Below are positions 18,100 to 27,403 of a DNA stretch of 63,826 nucleotides, piece by piece. Positions within the stretch are counted from its first letter, which is position 1. Each line of letters opens with the position of its first letter. The stretch is from contig JADGQF010000002.1 in assembly GCA_017882045.1 (NCBI GenBank), positions 1-63,826 of the forward strand. The letters run 5' to 3'. The notes below the pieces were generated by a model. That model was given only the letters and a program-made list of their open reading frames with translations. It was not told where the DNA came from and ran no database searches. Made by a program: the position numbers and the translations under genes. This DNA is from Anaerolineales bacterium (GTDB taxonomy: Bacteria; Chloroflexota; Anaerolineae; CG2-30-64-16).

Positions 18100-18567
18100 A
18101 TGGCTACATTCGAATCTGTTGAGGCAGTCATCAAGCGGGCTATCATCCTGGAAGACGAGGCGGCGACCATGTACGCGAGCGCGGCTAAGGCTGCGAAGAA
18201 CGCCCCCATCCGCCAGCGTCTTGAGGAGATGGCCGCGCAAGAGCGCGGCCACAAGGCCAGGCTGGAGGAAGTGCTCAAGGGCAACGTGCGCTGGGCCATA
18301 CGCAAGTCCAAGTCTGAGCCTGTGACGGACCTGCGTCTGAGCGATCACCTGGAATCCAAGCCGCTTGACGCGGGCGCCGACTACCAGGACGTGCTGCTGT
18401 TTGCGGCACGGCGCGAGAAGGAGGCCTACGACTTTTACAAGGCAATGGCCGAACTGGTCGACGACAAATTCGTCAAAGACGTCTTCGAGATGCTGGCGAA
18501 CGAAGAACTGCGCCACAAATTCGAAGTCGAGAAGACGTACGAGGAGATCGTCTACCAGGCGTTCTAA
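18100..18567 (+). CDS. Rubrerythrin/ferritin-like diiron family protein
   Basis: AIILEDEAATMYASAAK...RLEEMAAQERGHKARLEEVL and EKEAYDFYKAMAEL...FEMLANEELRHKFEVEKTYEE (paired ExxH helices). Confidence 0.87.
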   Translation: MATFESVEAVIKRAIILEDEAATMYASAAKAAKNAPIRQRLEEMAAQERGHKARLEEVLKGNVRWAIRKSKSEPVTDLRLSDHLESKPLDAGADYQDVLLFAARREKEAYDFYKAMAELVDDKFVKDVFEMLANEELRHKFEVEKTYEEIVYQAF

Positions 18568-18580
18568 CGTGGTTGCGGCT

Positions 18581-18660
18581 GCGTGATACGTGCTGTGTGA
18601 TGCATGAGAAACTCATGGATCACGGCTTACGGTTCACGCATCACGCATCACGCATCACGA
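18581..18660. repeat. Hairpin plus heptamer repeats (GTGATgCATGAG-aaa-CTCATGgATCAC; TCACGCA x3)
   Basis: Stem-loop 18597-18623; TCACGCA at 18634-18640, 18641-18647, 18648-18654; inverse GCGTGAT at 18581. Confidence 0.75.
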
Positions 18661-18671
18661 GGATTTAGAGC

Positions 18672-21600
18672 ATGGATCAAACGAATCTGATAAGTATTCA
18701 ATCGCTTGAAACCCACTATCGCGCCGACGTGCTGGTCTGCGGTGGAACCGGATGTCACTCCTCAAATTCGCAGCTAGTGCTCGGCGCCCTTGAGTCGGAG
18801 GTCAGCCGGCGTGGCCTGAGCGGCGAAGTGCGGATTGTGCCCACCGGCTGCCGCGGCTTCTGCTCCATGGGCCCCGTCATGATGGTCTTCCCCGAAGGCA
18901 TCCTGTACTGCCAGGTGCAGCCCAGCGACGTGCCCGAACTGGTGGAGGAGACGCTTATCAAGGGCCGCGTCGTCCAGCGCCTCAGCTACCAGGAACCGGT
19001 CGACCAGAAGACGCTGCCCTTCTACCACGACATCCCGTTCTACGGCAAACAGATCCGCATCACCCTGCGCAACTGCGGCATGATCAACCCGGAGAACATC
19101 GACGAGTATATCGCCCATGACGGCTACCAGGCCCTGGGCAAGGCCCTCGCCACGATGACGCCGGATGATGTGATCCGCGAGATGAAGGATTCCGGCTTGC
19201 GCGGTCGGGGTGGTGCGGGCTTCTTGACCGGTCTGAAGTGGGAATTCTGCCGCAAGGCCCAGGGCGGTCCCAAGTACGTGATCTGCAATGCCGACGAAGG
19301 CGATCCGGGCGCGTTCATGGACCGCTCCATCCTCGAAGGTGACCCGCATTCCCTGGTCGAGGGCATGACGATCGCCGCGTATGCGATTGGCTCGCGCGAG
19401 GGCTATATCTACTGCCGCGCCGAGTACCCGCTGGCCATCGCCCGCCTGGAGACTGCCATCGCCCAGGCGCACGAATACGGCCTGCTGGGCGAGAACATTC
19501 TGGGCTCTGATTACTCTTTCGATTTGTACGTCAAGCAAGGCGCCGGGGCTTTTGTCTGCGGTGAGGAAACGGCTTTGATGGCTTCCATCGAGGGACGGCG
19601 CGGCGAGCCGCGTCCTCGCCCGCCCTTCCCGGCCGTCTCTGGCCTTTGGAACAAGCCTTCCAACGTCAATAACGTCAAGAGCTATGCCACGACGCCGCAG
19701 ATCATCCTGCGCGGCTCTGATTGGTTCAAGGGCATAGGGGCCCCCAAGTCACCCGGCACGGCCATCTTCGCCCTCACCGGCAAAATCCGCAACACGGGCC
19801 TGATCGAAGTGCCGATGGGCATGCCGCTGGGCGAGATCATCTTCGACATCGGCGGCGGCGTCCCCACGGGCAAGCAGTTCAAGGCAGTGCAGACCGGCGG
19901 CCCGTTGGGCGGTTGTCTGCCGGCCTCGGCCCTCAACACGCCCGTCGACTTTGACTCGCTGATCGCCGCCGGCGCCACCATGGGGTCGGGCGGCATGATC
20001 GTCGTCGACGAAGATACCTGTATGGTGGAGTTCGCCAAGTACTTCCTGGCCTTCGCCTCGGCGGAATCGTGCGGTAAGTGCGTGCCCTGCCGCGTCGGCG
20101 GCCAGCGCATGCTCGAGATTCTGACCCGCATCACCGAGGGCAAGGGCACGCGCGCCGATGTGGAGAAGATCAAGGAAATCTCGCGCAACATGCGGGAAGC
20201 CTCCTTGTGCGCTCTCGGCCAGGGTACGCCCGGCCCGGTGATGGCCGCCCTGCGCTTTTTCGAGGAAGAGTTCCTGGCCCACATCGACGAGCAGAAGTGC
20301 TCGGCCGGCCAGTGCAAGCCGCTTGTGCGTGCCAAGTGCATCAACGCCTGTCCGGCCGGCGTCGAGAGCCCGGCCTACCTGGCGCTGGTCAGCCAGGGCA
20401 AATACGCCGAGGGCCTGGCGATCCACCGCGAGCGCAACCCGTTTGCCCTCATCTGCGGCCGCGTCTGCCCCGCTTTCTGCGAGCAGAAGTGCCGCCGCGG
20501 CGATATCGACGACCCAATCGCCATCCGCCTCGTCAAGCGCTTCATGGCCGACTATGAGACCGGGCATCCCTGGACACCCGAGCGTCTTTCACCGGCCAAG
20601 TCCCAGCGGGTGGCAGTGGTCGGCGGCGGCCCGGCCGGCCTGACGGCCGCGCTGCGCCTGGCCCAGCGTGGCTACAAGGTCACCGTCTACGAGAAGCTGC
20701 CGGTGGCCGGTGGTATGATGACCGTGGGCATCCCCGAGTATCGTCTGCCGCGCGAACCACTCTTCGCTGAGATTGACAATATCAAGCGCGCGGGGGTCGA
20801 GATTCGCTGTGGCCAGGCGCTGGGCCGCGATTTCACGATCGACCAGCTTTTCCAGCAGGACGGCTTCAACGCCGTCGTTCTGGCCGTCGGCGCCCACAAG
20901 AGCCGCCGCCTGGGGATCCTGGGCCAGGAAAAGCAGGGTGTCCTGCCCGGCACCGATTTCTTGCGCGATGTGTCGCTGCGGCGCGCCGATCCCGCCGTAA
21001 CCGCCCCCATCGTGGGCAAGCGCGTGGCCGTGGTCGGTGGTGGTGACGTCGCCATCGACGCCGCCCGCACCGCCTGGCGGTTGGGCGCCAGCGAGGTCCA
21101 CGTCATCTATCGCCGGCAGTACCAGGATATGCCGGCCCATCCCGAAGAGCTCGAAGCAGCGGCCAAGGAAGGCATCCAGTTCCACTTCCTGGTCAATCCC
21201 GTGCGTTTGCTGGGCGCCGAACGCCTGGCCGGCGTCGTCATGCAGCGCCAACGCCTGGGCGACTTCGATAACAGCGGTCGCCGGCGACCCGTGCCGGTAG
21301 AAGGCGACGAGCTTACCCTCGACGTCGACGTGCTCATCCCGGCCATCGGCCAGACGACCGATCTGTCCTGGATGAAGGAGGATGGCATCGAGGTCACCCG
21401 CAGCAGCACCTTCGTGGTCAAGGACGCCTTCAACACCACCCGGACCGGCGTGTTCGCCGCCGGCGACGCGGTGAGTGGTCCGGCGACCGTGATCCAGGCC
21501 GTCGCACAGGGCAACCTGGTCGCCGTTGCCGTCGATCAGTGGCTACAAACCGGCCAGATGGTCAAGCCGCGCTACGAAACGGCTCGCCCTGACATCGTGC

Positions 21601-21812
21601 AGTTGACCAATCTGGACGACTACGCCAACGCGCGCCGTCCCGAAGCGCCAGAATTGCCGGTAACCGAGCGACGCGGCAACTTCTGCGAAGTTGAGCTTGG
21701 GTTCGACGAGGCCACAGTGCGCGAGGAAGCCAAACGCTGCCTGCGCTGCGACCTCGAATGGATGGATGTCATGGGCATTGCTAGGCCCCAGCTTGAGAAA
21801 GTTCAAGCGTAA
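18672..21812 (+). CDS. NuoF/HndC-like NADH dehydrogenase flavoprotein fused to GltD/NfnB-like FAD-NAD(P) oxidoreductase
   Basis: 1046 aa: LVCGGTGCHSSN; GLRGRGGAGFLTGLKWEF, CNADEGDPGAFMDRSILEGDPH, GAGAFVCGEETALMASIEGRRGEPRPRPPFP (NuoF); INACPAGVESPAYLAL, GRVCPAFCEQKCRRGDID, VAVVGGGPAGLTAALRLAQRGYKVTVYEK (GltD). Confidence 0.92.
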   Translation: MDQTNLISIQSLETHYRADVLVCGGTGCHSSNSQLVLGALESEVSRRGLSGEVRIVPTGCRGFCSMGPVMMVFPEGILYCQVQPSDVPELVEETLIKGRVVQRLSYQEPVDQKTLPFYHDIPFYGKQIRITLRNCGMINPENIDEYIAHDGYQALGKALATMTPDDVIREMKDSGLRGRGGAGFLTGLKWEFCRKAQGGPKYVICNADEGDPGAFMDRSILEGDPHSLVEGMTIAAYAIGSREGYIYCRAEYPLAIARLETAIAQAHEYGLLGENILGSDYSFDLYVKQGAGAFVCGEETALMASIEGRRGEPRPRPPFPAVSGLWNKPSNVNNVKSYATTPQIILRGSDWFKGIGAPKSPGTAIFALTGKIRNTGLIEVPMGMPLGEIIFDIGGGVPTGKQFKAVQTGGPLGGCLPASALNTPVDFDSLIAAGATMGSGGMIVVDEDTCMVEFAKYFLAFASAESCGKCVPCRVGGQRMLEILTRITEGKGTRADVEKIKEISRNMREASLCALGQGTPGPVMAALRFFEEEFLAHIDEQKCSAGQCKPLVRAKCINACPAGVESPAYLALVSQGKYAEGLAIHRERNPFALICGRVCPAFCEQKCRRGDIDDPIAIRLVKRFMADYETGHPWTPERLSPAKSQRVAVVGGGPAGLTAALRLAQRGYKVTVYEKLPVAGGMMTVGIPEYRLPREPLFAEIDNIKRAGVEIRCGQALGRDFTIDQLFQQDGFNAVVLAVGAHKSRRLGILGQEKQGVLPGTDFLRDVSLRRADPAVTAPIVGKRVAVVGGGDVAIDAARTAWRLGASEVHVIYRRQYQDMPAHPEELEAAAKEGIQFHFLVNPVRLLGAERLAGVVMQRQRLGDFDNSGRRRPVPVEGDELTLDVDVLIPAIGQTTDLSWMKEDGIEVTRSSTFVVKDAFNTTRTGVFAAGDAVSGPATVIQAVAQGNLVAVAVDQWLQTGQMVKPRYETARPDIVQLTNLDDYANARRPEAPELPVTERRGNFCEVELGFDEATVREEAKRCLRCDLEWMDVMGIARPQLEKVQA

Positions 21813-21846
21813 TACATCACATAGGAGAGAGGAGGCCGATGACCCG

Positions 21847-23583
21847 ATGGCTTGCCTGAATATCACAATCAACGGTCGCCAGATCGAGGCGCAAGCAGGG
21901 CAGACTGTCCTGCAAGCGGCAACTGCCAACGACATTGAGATACCGGTGCTCTGCAACCATCCGGCGTTGCAGCCCCAGGGCTCCTGCCGCATGTGTCTCG
22001 TCGAAATCGAGAAACAGCGCAGTCTCCAGCCCGCCTGTACCTTCCCGGTTACGGACGGCATGGTGATCAAGACCGAGTCGGAGAAAGTGCAGGCGGCACG
22101 CAAGTTCGTGCTCGAGCTCCTTTTCTCCGAGCGCATCCATTACTGCATGTACTGCCCGATGAGCGGCACCGACGAAAGCACAGACTGCGATCTGCAGCGC
22201 CTGGGCTATCGCTACGGGCTGACCCACTGGGAGTATGCACCAAACTACAAGAAGCGCTGGCCGGTCGATGCGTCCCGCACGTACTTCATCCTCGATCACA
22301 GCCGCTGCATCCTCTGTCGCTGCTGCGTGCGTGCTTGCGACGAGATCGCAGCCAACCACACCATCGGCGTGAAGGACCGCGGCGCTCGCACCATGATCAT
22401 AGCCGACATGGACGTGCCTTTCGGCGCCTCATCCTGCGTTTCGTGCGGCACCTGTCTGCAGGTCTGCCCGACCGGCGCTCTGATGGACCGGCGCAGTGCG
22501 TATATGGGCCTCCATACGGACGTGGAGCACGTCAAGACTACCTGTATGGCCTGTCCTGTTGGCTGTGGCATCGAAGCCATCACCCGGGACAGGCTGTTGC
22601 TGCGCGCCGAGGGCGACTGGGATGCCGCCAACGCGGGCTTGCTCTGCGTAACCGGCCGCTTCGAGGTCGTCGAGCCGCAGCCCGCGCGCATCCAACAGCC
22701 GATGATCAAGCGCAACGGCGATTGGGTCAATGTGACCCTGGACGAGGCGTTGGACGTCGTCGCCTCTCGCCTGAAAAGCGCCGGCCCGGTTGCCGGCCTG
22801 GTGACGCCACGCGCTACCGGCGAGACTATGACCGCCTTCCACCGCTTCTTCGAGGAAGTCCTGCGCAGCGACCAGGCCGGCTTGCTGTACGGCGAGATGC
22901 CTCCCACTGGCTTCGGCGCCCTGGCTACGCTGCAGGATCTCTCTAACGCCGACTGCGTGGTTGTCGTGAACGGCGAGCCGCTGCAGGACCAGAAGGTACT
23001 TGGCTACATCACCAAGCGGGCGGTGGATCACGGCGCGCGGCTAGTGGTTGTCAACGACGCACCCACCCAGCTCGATCCGTGGGCCGGTGTCACGTTGCCC
23101 CTGGCAACCATCGCCGAGATCGCGCCCATGGTGGATGCCGCGCAGCATCCGGTCGTCCTCTATGCCGGTGGCCTGGCTCCTGCCGCCTACGATGTTCTGC
23201 GAGCGCTCCCGGCGCAGACCCGCTTCCTGCCGCTTTACGAGGGCACGAACACCGCCGGAGCGGCCAGGCTCGGCCTCAGCGCCCGCCGGGTGCAAGGCTC
23301 GGCCCTGTTCCTGCTGGCCGGCGACGAGGCGAAGGCCGACCATGGCCTGACCTTGCCTGAGACGGCTTTCACGGTGGTGCAGGCCGCCTACCACACCGCC
23401 TGGACCGAAGCGGCTGACGTCGTACTGCCTGCCCCGGTCTGGACGGAGCAAACGGGCCACATCGTCAACGTCGAGGGCCGCGAGTTGCCTGTCAATCCGT
23501 CTACCACGGCCCCGCAGGGCATCGAGCCCGTCGAGAGCGTGTTGATCAAGCTTGCGGCGCACTTGGGCCATGGCCTGAACTGA
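21847..23583 (+). CDS. NuoG/HoxU-like iron-sulfur subunit with partial molybdopterin-oxidoreductase-type C-terminal domain
   Basis: LNITINGRQIEAQAGQTVLQAA...CNHPALQPQGSCRMCLVEIEK; CILCRCCVRACDEI; CVSCGTCLQVCPTGAL; TTCMACPVGCGIEAI; ends around 579 aa. Confidence 0.85.
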   Translation: MACLNITINGRQIEAQAGQTVLQAATANDIEIPVLCNHPALQPQGSCRMCLVEIEKQRSLQPACTFPVTDGMVIKTESEKVQAARKFVLELLFSERIHYCMYCPMSGTDESTDCDLQRLGYRYGLTHWEYAPNYKKRWPVDASRTYFILDHSRCILCRCCVRACDEIAANHTIGVKDRGARTMIIADMDVPFGASSCVSCGTCLQVCPTGALMDRRSAYMGLHTDVEHVKTTCMACPVGCGIEAITRDRLLLRAEGDWDAANAGLLCVTGRFEVVEPQPARIQQPMIKRNGDWVNVTLDEALDVVASRLKSAGPVAGLVTPRATGETMTAFHRFFEEVLRSDQAGLLYGEMPPTGFGALATLQDLSNADCVVVVNGEPLQDQKVLGYITKRAVDHGARLVVVNDAPTQLDPWAGVTLPLATIAEIAPMVDAAQHPVVLYAGGLAPAAYDVLRALPAQTRFLPLYEGTNTAGAARLGLSARRVQGSALFLLAGDEAKADHGLTLPETAFTVVQAAYHTAWTEAADVVLPAPVWTEQTGHIVNVEGRELPVNPSTTAPQGIEPVESVLIKLAAHLGHGLN

Positions 23584-23598
23584 CGGAAGGAGACCGAA

Positions 23599-24144
23599 AT
23601 GGCCGATCAGAAAGTAACGGTTGCGAGTGACTGGCTGGCCGGATGCGCCGGTTGCCATATGTCATTGTTGGATATCGACGAGCGCATCGTGGACCTGGTC
23701 CAGCTCGTGACGCTCACCTCCACCCCGGTGACCGACCTCAAGCACCCCGCCAAAGAAGGCGTTACGGTCGGCATTCTTGAGGGAGGGGTCAACAACTCGA
23801 CCACGGAGAGCGTCGCCAAGATGTTCCGTGAGCGCAGCAAGGTGCTTATCGCCCTGGGCGATTGCGCCGTCTTCGGCGGCGTGCCCACCATGCGCAACGC
23901 CTGCGGTATCAAGGAAGCCTTGCAGCGGGCTTATGTCGAGACCGAAAGCACCGTGGACGGACAGGTGCCGCACCACGAAGATATCGCCGTCATGCAAGAC
24001 TGTCGCGCAATCGACCAGGTTGTGCCCATCGACGTCTACTTGCCCGGCTGTCCTCCTTCTGCAGATGCGATCTGGTATGTGCTGACCGAGTTGTTGGCCG
24101 GTCGCATGCCTGAATTGAAGGGGAAGTACCTGGACTGGCACTAA
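23599..24144 (+). CDS. hoxY: [NiFe] hydrogenase small subunit (HoxY-like)
   Basis: DWLAGCAGCHMSLLDIDERIVDL, ALGDCAVFGGVPTMRN, PIDVYLPGCPPSADAIWYVLTELL. Confidence 0.92.
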   Translation: MADQKVTVASDWLAGCAGCHMSLLDIDERIVDLVQLVTLTSTPVTDLKHPAKEGVTVGILEGGVNNSTTESVAKMFRERSKVLIALGDCAVFGGVPTMRNACGIKEALQRAYVETESTVDGQVPHHEDIAVMQDCRAIDQVVPIDVYLPGCPPSADAIWYVLTELLAGRMPELKGKYLDWH

Positions 24145-24155
24145 GGAGGACTGAT

Positions 24156-25580
24156 ATGGCACAAAAAATCATGATCGAGCCCGTGACGCGTATCGAGGGC
24201 CACGCCAAAGTGGGCATCTACATCGATGATGCGGGCAAAGTTGAGCGGGCGATCTTCCACGTCAACGAGTTCCGCGGCTTCGAGAAGTTCTGCGAAGGCA
24301 GAATGTTCTTCGAGATGCCGCTGATCACCGAGCGCATCTGCGGTATCTGCCCGGTCAGCCACCACCTGGTCTCGGCCAAGGCGTGCGATCAGATCGTGGG
24401 CGTCGAGCCGCCGCGGCCGGCCAGCCTGCTGCGCGAGCTCATGCACATGGGCCAGATCATCCAGTCGCACTCGATGCACGTCTTCGAGCTTGGCGGACCT
24501 GACCTGTTATTAGGCTTCGACTGTGACCCGGCCGTGCGCAACGTCGTCGGCCTGTATGGCGCCAATCCCGAATTGACCGTCAAGGCCATTAAGCTGCGCA
24601 AGTACGGCCAGCAGATCATTGCCCGCCTGGGCGGGCGTCGCATTCATCCGACATTTGCCGTCCCCGGAGGGGTGAACGCGGCCCTCAAGCCTGCCGACCG
24701 CGAGGCAATGCTGGCCGAGCTAGACGAGATGCTGGGTTACGTGCAGGACGGCCTGGCTGTGATGCGCGACTGGGTCGAGGCCAACGGCGAGGACCTGGCC
24801 AAGTTCGGTGTCTTCCCGACCGGCTACCTGGGCATGGTTGACCAGGACAATGCCGTCCAGTTGTACGACGGCGACATCCGCCTGGTCGACCAGGGACGGC
24901 AGGAGCTCGAGCACTTCGACGGGCGCAAGTACCTGGACTATATTTCCGAGCACGTCGAGCCGTGGACCTATCTTAAGTTCCCGTATTACAAGAAGCTCGG
25001 CTGGCCTGACGGCGTCTACCGCGTCGGCCCCCTGGGGCGGCTCAACGCGGCTCAGAAGATGGCGACGTCACTGGCGCAGCAGGAGTACGAGCGCTTCCAG
25101 GCCCTGCGCGGCGGCGAGGTCATCGAGGGCACGCTGTACTATCACTATGCCCGCCTGATCGAGGATCTCTATGCCGTCGAGCACACCCGCGAGCTGTTGG
25201 AAGACCCGGACATCCTGTCTACCGACATCCAGATCAACCGCCCGGTGACCAATTTCGAGGGCGTAGGCGTCATCGAAGCCCCGCGCGGCACGCTCTGGCA
25301 TCACTACCAGGTCGACGAGAACGGCATGTTGACCAAGGTGAACCTGATCGTCGCCACCGGCAACAACAATTTCGCCATGAGCAAGGCCGTGGATTCGGTT
25401 GCCAAGACCTATATCGACGGCAATAACGTGACCGAGGGCGCGCTCAACCGGGTCGAAGCCGCTATCCGGGCGTATGACCCATGCCTCTCCTGCTCGACCC
25501 ACGCCATTGGCCAGATGCCGTTGGAGCTTATAGTTTACGATCGCTCGGGCAACGAGCTCAAGCGCATCGTCCGCGGCTGA
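24156..25580 (+). CDS. hoxH: [NiFe] hydrogenase large subunit (HoxH-like)
   Basis: L1 motif [20 protein letters not shown] and L2 motif [35 protein letters not shown]. Confidence 0.95.
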   Translation: MAQKIMIEPVTRIEGHAKVGIYIDDAGKVERAIFHVNEFRGFEKFCEGRMFFEMPLITERICGICPVSHHLVSAKACDQIVGVEPPRPASLLRELMHMGQIIQSHSMHVFELGGPDLLLGFDCDPAVRNVVGLYGANPELTVKAIKLRKYGQQIIARLGGRRIHPTFAVPGGVNAALKPADREAMLAELDEMLGYVQDGLAVMRDWVEANGEDLAKFGVFPTGYLGMVDQDNAVQLYDGDIRLVDQGRQELEHFDGRKYLDYISEHVEPWTYLKFPYYKKLGWPDGVYRVGPLGRLNAAQKMATSLAQQEYERFQALRGGEVIEGTLYYHYARLIEDLYAVEHTRELLEDPDILSTDIQINRPVTNFEGVGVIEAPRGTLWHHYQVDENGMLTKVNLIVATGNNNFAMSKAVDSVAKTYIDGNNVTEGALNRVEAAIRAYDPCLSCSTHAIGQMPLELIVYDRSGNELKRIVRG

Positions 25581-25613
25581 TCGCAAGACCGAATAGACCG
25601 AATAGGAAGTAGT

Positions 25614-25648
25614 GGACCAGGTAGCAAGTCTGTTACCTGGTCCTTTTT
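25614..25648 (+). terminator. Rho-independent terminator after hoxH
   Basis: GGACCAGGTA-gcaagtctgt-TACCTGGTCC followed by TTTTT. Confidence 0.95.
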
Positions 25649-25724
25649 GTATCTCTTTCCAGGGTTTATAATATCAGCAAGCCGTCACAGATGAAGATCG
25701 TCGCCATCTAACGAGGAGGTTCTT

Positions 25725-26929
25725 ATGCCCAAAGCAGTTGTTTTGGTTGGCGCCCTGGATACCAAAGGCGAAGAATTTCGCTTCGTCCGTGACCTGATCC
25801 AGGCACGCGGCGTCGAGACCGTCGTCGTGGACTTTGGCGTGCTGGACGACCCGCCGTTTCGGCCGGATATCAGCAGCGACGAGATCGCCCGCGCGGGCGG
25901 CAGCAGCATCGCCGAGCTCCGCTCGTCCAAGGACAAGGCCTGTGCCATGCAGGTCATGGCGGACGGCCTGGCTGCCGTCGTGAAGCGGCTGTTTGACGAG
26001 GGCCGCCTGGGCGGCATTCTCGGCATGGCAGGTGGCGGCGGCACGTCGATCGCCACCACTGCCATGCGCGAGCTGCCCGTTGGCGTGCCCAAGTTGATGG
26101 TGTCGACAGTTGGCGGCGGCGATGTGTCAGCGTACGTCGGGCCGAAGGACATCACGATGATGCCTTCGGTGGTGGATGTGGCGGGCACCAACTCGATCAG
26201 TCGCCGTATCTACGCTAACGCGGCCGGCGCAATCCCGGCATGGTCACCCAGGCCGTCCCGGAAGCAGCCGGCAGCAAGCCCCTCATCACAGCCAGCATGT
26301 TTGGCAACACGACGACTTGCCTCAACCGGGCGCGCGAGGCGCTGGAGAAGCAGGGCTACGAGGTGTTGGTCTTTCATGCCACCGGCACCGGCGGCAAGAC
26401 GATGGAGAGCCTGATCGCAAGTGGCTATATCACCGCCTCTTTCGACATCACCACGACCGAGTTAGCGGACGAAGTGTGTGGCGGCGTCTTCTCGGCCGGT
26501 CCGGATCGCCTGCTGGCCGCCTCGAGCGCTGGCATCCCGACTTTGCTGGTGCCCGGTTGCGTGGACATGTGCAATTTCTGGGGCATCGACACCGTCCCTG
26601 AGAAGTACCGGGGCCGCAATCTCTGCCAGTGGAATCCCAATGTCACCCTCATGCGCACCAACGTCGAGGAAAACGAGGTGATGGGCCGGATGATTGGGCG
26701 CGCCGCGAACGAGGCGCGCGGCCCGGTCACCGTTCTGCTCCCGCTAATGGGCGTCTCCATGCTCGACAGCCCAGCGAATATGTACTGGGACCCGCAGGCC
26801 GATGCTGCCTGCTTCAATGCGATCAAGGCGGGCCTAAAACCCGGCATCCCGGTGATCGAGCTGGACTGCAATATCAACGACCCGCAGTTCGCGGATCGGG
26901 CGGTCGAGCTATTGCTGGGAATGATGTGA
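25725..26929 (+). pseudogene. UPF0261/Tm-1-like ATP-binding protein, frameshifted near 26230
   Basis: N-part MPKAVVLVGALDTKGEEFRFVRDLIQARG...DVAGTNSISRRIYANAAGA in one frame; remainder MVTQAVPEAAGSKPLITASMFGNTTTCLNRARE... in another. Restoring one base at the CCC run (gcaatc-ccggcatggtc) joins them. Confidence 0.8.
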
Positions 26930-26943
26930 CTCAGGAGGTAACA

Positions 26944-27233
26944 ATGGCGTTCATTACTCGTTTACAGGCATTAGAAGCGCTGCGCGCGCAGGTCGCCGCC
27001 GGCAAACCGGTGGTGGGCTGCGGGGCCGGCACGGGCATCTCGGCCAAGTGCGCTGAGGCCGGCGGGGCCGACCTGAACATCATCTACAACTCGGGACGGT
27101 ACCGCATGGCCAGGCGCTGGCGCGTAGGCCGGGCATTGCCGGCTTCTTCGGCGCTACCAGCATCGAGCGTCTGCCCACCGAACGTGCGATCACCGGCCAG
27201 GTCAAGGCGTTCAAAGGCCTGCCGGTAGGCTGA
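26944..27233 (+). pseudogene. PEP-hydrolase-like TIM-barrel protein, internally deleted remnant
   Basis: N-terminal MAFITRLQALEALRAQVAAGKPVVGCGAGTGISAKCAEAGGADLNIIYNSGRYRMA joins out of frame to PGIAGFFGATSIERLPTERAITGQVKAFKGLPVG*; the barrel middle is missing. Confidence 0.7.
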
Positions 27234-27251
27234 GCAAACGAGGATCCCTGG

Positions 27252-27306
27252 GGGCCATGTGCCCGGCGGCGCTTCGTTGGCCGCCGGGCCTATGGCCCTC
27301 TCTTTT
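27252..27306 (+). terminator. Strong composite Rho-independent terminator
   Basis: GGGCCAT-gt-GCCCGGCGGC-loop-GCCGCCGGGC-ct-ATGGCCC then TCTCTTTT. Confidence 0.95.
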
Positions 27307-27326
27307 ATGTTCTGGACGGCACCAAT

Positions 27327-27344
27327 TATTAAGAATTCTTAATA
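27327..27344. promoter_or_regulatory. 18-bp perfect palindrome TATTAAGAATTCTTAATA
   Basis: Perfect dyad in an AT-rich island upstream of overlapping TATAAT boxes (27370-27380). Confidence 0.7.
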
Positions 27345-27403
27345 TCCTTAATAGCCAGATTTATGATATTATAATATAATCTGAACCCCGTGAGGAGGAT
27401 TGC

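Noticed and set aside
18634-18654. TCACGCA repeats as a CRISPR array
   Set aside because: 7-bp units without spacers; no cas genes.
18672-21812. NuoF-GltD fusion as an assembly chimera
   Set aside because: The same domain order appears independently at 29605-32793 with diverged sequence.
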